From Arcicella lustrica (GTDB lineage: Bacteria > Bacteroidota > Bacteroidia > Cytophagales > Spirosomataceae): a DNA stretch of 64,000 nt. The notes beneath the pieces were generated by a model, which was not told the DNA's origin, made no database searches, and saw nothing but the letters and a program-made list of their open reading frames with translations. The position numbers were made by a program, and so were the translations under genes. Positions 61,153 through 64,000 of the stretch are shown piece by piece; position 1 is the stretch's first letter; the number at the start of each line of letters is the position of its first letter. The stretch covers positions 62,001-126,000 of the forward strand of contig NZ_JAYGIM010000013.1 of assembly GCF_034930985.1 (NCBI RefSeq). Direction: 5' to 3'.

Positions 61153-64000
61153 TCAGATTTTTCCTTTCAAAAAGTCAGCCGTATAATTGCCTACTATCTT
61201 CGTCATTTGTTCGGGTGTTCCTTCAAAGGTAACAAAGCCTCCTTTTTCTCCACCTTCTGGGCCTAAGTCGATGATATAATCTGAAGATTTTATCACTTCC
61301 ATATTATGTTCAATGATAATGACGGAGTCTCCTTGTTCTACCAAAGCATTAATGGCTTTCAATAATTTTTTAATGTCGTGAAAATGTAAACCTGTGGTAG
61401 GTTCATCAAAAATGAAAAGTGTTTTGCCTTTGTTCGGGTTTCCTTTTCCTAAGAAACTTGCCAATTTTACTCTTTGGGCTTCTCCGCCCGAAAGTGAATT
61501 AGACGATTGCCCCAATTTTACATAGCCCAAGCCTACTTCTTGGAGTGGCAATAATTTGTCGGCTAATTTGGCTTGGTCTTTCTTGAAAAGTTCAATCGCT
61601 TCATCGACCGTCATGTCTAATATATCTGCAATGTCTTTCTCATTGAATTTTACGTCTAAAATTTCTTGTTTAAAACGTTTTCCGCCGCAAGACTCACATT
61701 TCAATTTTACATCGGCCATAAATTGCATCTCAATCGTCACAAATCCTTCGCCTTGACAAGTTTCACAACGCCCACCTTCTACATTGAACGAGAAATGCGC
61801 AGGTTTATAACCTCTCGCTTTGGCAATTGGTTGTTCAGAATACAATAAGCGAATTTGGTCATAAGCCTTGATGTATGTAACAGGATTTGAGCGAGACGAT
61901 TTTCCAATCGGATTTTGGTCAACCATTTCTACGGCTTCAATCTTGCCAATACTTCCACTGATTTCTGCATATTTACCTGCTTCATCGGTATAAGTTCCCA
62001 AATGACGCCCCAAAGCTGGATATAAAATCTTACGAATTAAAGTTGATTTTCCAGAACCACTTACACCCGTTACGGCAATCAAAATTCCCAAAGGAAATTT
62101 CACACTAACATCCTTTAAATTATTCTCGTAAGCCCCTTTTACTTCGATAAAACTGGTTGATTTTCTACGGAATTTTGGTACTTCTATGGTATCGTGTCCT
62201 GTTAAAAAATTAATCGTGTGCGAAAATCCAGCTTCTGGTTTTGCTTTCGCTTCAATATCATTAATGGTTTCCCAGTTTCCTTGAAAAACCAATTTTCCAC
62301 CATTACTCCCAGCATCTGGACCAATATCAATAATTTGGTCAGCCGCACGCATTACTTCTTCTTCGTGTTCTACGACAATTACAGTATTGCCCATGTCTCG
62401 CAAAGACTCCAAAACAGAAACCAATCTTTGGGTATCTCTTGGATGCAAACCGATAGATGGTTCATCTAAAATATACATTGAACCCACCAAAGCGCTACCC
62501 AAAGAAGTAGCCAATTTGATGCGTTGAAATTCACCTCCCGAAAGTGTTGAAGACAAACGATTGAGTGTTAAATAACCCAAACCAACTTTCTCCATGTATT
62601 CTAAACGAGTTTCTATTTCTACTAAAATTCTTTTAGAAACACCATATTGATAATCAGGCAAATCAAGATTTTTGAAGAAATCGCTAACATCACTCAATGG
62701 CATAAGTACCAAATCAATGATTGATTTTCCTTCGATTTTCACATAACCTGCATCTTTTCGCAAACGTGAACCTTTACAATCTGGGCAAGTAGTTCGCCCA
62801 CGATAGCGTGAAAGCATTACTCTGTATTGAATTTTATGCGTTTCTTTTTCCAACATCGCAAAGAAATCATCCAGACCTTGAAAATATTCATTTCCAGTCC
62901 AGAGTAATTCCTTTTGCTCGTCGCTTAAATCTTTGTAAGGTCGATGAATTGGGAAATCGAATTTTGCACCATTTTTCAATAATGGAATCAGCCATTCGCT
63001 CATTTTATCGGTTCTCCACGGAGCAATCGCTCCTTCGTAAACCGAAACACCTTTATCGGGAATGATTAAATCAGGGTCGAGTCCAAGAATTCTACCAAAA
63101 CCTTCACAACGTTTACAAGCACCATAAGGATTGTTAAAGCTGAGTAAATTCAAAGAAGGTTCTTCAAAAACAATTCCATCGGCTTCAAAACGGTCGGAGA
63201 ATACTTTCGTTTCATCCCCTACAATTTCGACGAAACAAGTACCATTTCCTTCAAAAAAAGCCGTTTGAATAGAATCCGAAAGACGAAATTGCGTTTCCTC
63301 CTCTGGTTGTCCGTCGGCTTCTTTTTTTATCACCACACGGTCGATGAGGATTTTATAATTATTACTGAATAAATCTATCGCAGGCAAATTTTTAAGTGCT
63401 GCTTTATCATCCAAAAGTTCTTCTAAGAATTTGGTTTCACCATCAACCACAATACGAGTATAGCCTTTTTGAAGTAAAATTTTCATTTCTTCTGAAAGCT
63501 TGCGTCCTTCTTTCAAGTAAAGTGGCGACAACACCATTACTCTTTGTCCTTCGTCTTTTGTAAACAAATAATTCACGACGTCTGTAACGGTATCTTTCCG
63601 TACTTCATTTCCAGAAATGGGCGAAAACGTTGTTCCAATTCTCGCAAAAAGTAATTTGAGATAATCATAAATTTCAGTAGTAGTTCCTACGGTAGAACGT
63701 GGGTTTTTACTCGAAACTTTTTGTTCGATAGCAATGGCTGGCGAAATTCCTTTGATATAATCGACATCAGGTTTTTCCATTCGCCCTAAGAATTGACGAG
63801 TATAAGAGCTTAAACTTTCAACGTACATTCGTTGCCCTTCGGCAAAAAGTGTATCAAAAGCCAAGGACGATTTCCCAGAACCCGACAAACCCGTAATCAC
63901 GACCAGTTTGTTGCGAGGAATGGCAACATCAATATTTTTCAGATTATTTACTCTTGCCCCTTTGATGATGATAAAACGTTTAGGGTCAAGGTCTTCAAAT
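61153..64000 (-). CDS. uvrA: excinuclease ABC subunit UvrA (5' end beyond window edge)
   Basis: DNA-damage recognition ATPase of nucleotide excision repair. The visible part (about 949 codons, open to 64000) includes RFIIIKGARVNNLKNIDVAI before the first Walker A VITGLSGSGKSSLAFDTLFA, two ABC signatures (LSGGEFQR and LSGGEAQR), the second Walker A GVSGSGKSTLI, and zinc-finger cysteines in YGACKRCEGFGR, TCPDCKGSR and GRCETCQGEGF with CESCGGKR. Only a few N-terminal residues are missing. A GTG at 63900 could look like a start, but the upstream in-frame codons are clearly UvrA sequence, so the real start lies beyond the edge. Confidence 0.97.
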   Translation of the reverse strand, partial: FEDLDPKRFIIIKGARVNNLKNIDVAIPRNKLVVITGLSGSGKSSLAFDTLFAEGQRMYVESLSSYTRQFLGRMEKPDVDYIKGISPAIAIEQKVSSKNPRSTVGTTTEIYDYLKLLFARIGTTFSPISGNEVRKDTVTDVVNYLFTKDEGQRVMVLSPLYLKEGRKLSEEMKILLQKGYTRIVVDGETKFLEELLDDKAALKNLPAIDLFSNNYKILIDRVVIKKEADGQPEEETQFRLSDSIQTAFFEGNGTCFVEIVGDETKVFSDRFEADGIVFEEPSLNLLSFNNPYGACKRCEGFGRILGLDPDLIIPDKGVSVYEGAIAPWRTDKMSEWLIPLLKNGAKFDFPIHRPYKDLSDEQKELLWTGNEYFQGLDDFFAMLEKETHKIQYRVMLSRYRGRTTCPDCKGSRLRKDAGYVKIEGKSIIDLVLMPLSDVSDFFKNLDLPDYQYGVSKRILVEIETRLEYMEKVGLGYLTLNRLSSTLSGGEFQRIKLATSLGSALVGSMYILDEPSIGLHPRDTQRLVSVLESLRDMGNTVIVVEHEEEVMRAADQIIDIGPDAGSNGGKLVFQGNWETINDIEAKAKPEAGFSHTINFLTGHDTIEVPKFRRKSTSFIEVKGAYENNLKDVSVKFPLGILIAVTGVSGSGKSTLIRKILYPALGRHLGTYTDEAGKYAEISGSIGKIEAVEMVDQNPIGKSSRSNPVTYIKAYDQIRLLYSEQPIAKARGYKPAHFSFNVEGGRCETCQGEGFVTIEMQFMADVKLKCESCGGKRFKQEILDVKFNEKDIADILDMTVDEAIELFKKDQAKLADKLLPLQEVGLGYVKLGQSSNSLSGGEAQRVKLASFLGKGNPNKGKTLFIFDEPTTGLHFHDIKKLLKAINALVEQGDSVIIIEHNMEVIKSSDYIIDLGPEGGEKGGFVTFEGTPEQMTKIVGNYTADFLKGKI

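Noticed and set aside
63901..64000. UvrA start at the GTG at 63900
   Set aside because: In-frame codons upstream to the window edge encode the conserved UvrA N-terminal segment, so the gene continues beyond the window.

Overview
The window is a 64-kb stretch of a low-GC chromosome from a member of the Bacteroidota, most likely order Cytophagales (a Flectobacillus/Emticicia/Arcicella/Runella-type organism). The support is the TTG-N19-21-TAnnTTTG promoters, a GGGP-synthase (PcrB-like) gene, a head-GIN-domain protein, DUF4301, an FHS sugar symporter, a GAFTDA-type sigma-54 activator, and many secreted or outer-membrane proteins without strong Shine-Dalgarno sites. Most of the window is ordinary, densely packed chromosome. 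I see no rRNA, tRNA, CRISPR array or transposase.

Layout. 1-5 kb: end of a CNNM/HlyC-type membrane protein, a secreted M16 protease, and eutB (ethanolamine ammonia-lyase large subunit). 5-12.3 kb: an apparent insertion. A hypothetical gene, a 10-unit array of exactly 21-bp repeats, and a tight four-gene operon (TIR protein, SLOG-domain protein, TIR plus transmembrane protein, secreted 17-repeat WD40-like protein). An inverted repeat follows, then eutC, the partner of eutB. 13-19.6 kb: a candidate small RNA, a divergent mntR/mntH pair with an 18-bp palindromic operator, a small envelope operon ending in GGGP synthase, glutamate dehydrogenase and a DksA-like protein. 19.7-31 kb: M14 peptidase, folate enzyme, asd, an FG-GAP lipoprotein with a haem motif, psd, an ECF sigma factor with an envelope-spanning partner, and a type III polyketide synthase. 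31-46.6 kb: alpha/beta hydrolase, sugar transporters, a sulfite-oxidase-like enzyme, M20 peptidase, a sensor kinase, GH36 and GH105 enzymes, SIMPL protein and an amidohydrolase. 46.7-64 kb: DUF4301, pirin, YceI, a ClC channel, M14 peptidase, a sugar-type acyltransferase, GDP-fucose synthase, GIN protein, anmK, an NtrC-type regulator, an MFS transporter, and uvrA running off the right edge.

The most interesting part is the TIR/SLOG/TIR-TM/WD40 operon. TIR domains that degrade NAD and SLOG domains that bind the resulting nucleotide signals are the two halves of Thoeris-type anti-phage defence. Here a TIR and a SLOG gene sit 3 bp apart. They are followed, in the same operon, by a membrane-anchored TIR protein and a signal-peptide-bearing beta-propeller protein, 2 bp apart. 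This suggests an envelope sensor wired to an NAD-signalling module. The cassette lies between eutB and eutC, whose products form one enzyme and whose genes normally adjoin, which argues that it was acquired by insertion. Function is inferred, not shown.

Intergenic DNA is rich in repeats: a second tandem array with a 42-bp period (twice 21), a 257-bp element bounded by perfect 23-bp inverted repeats, REP-like palindromes with a GCGGTTGC core, and degenerate TGA-rich 'word' repeats that form long hairpins between genes.
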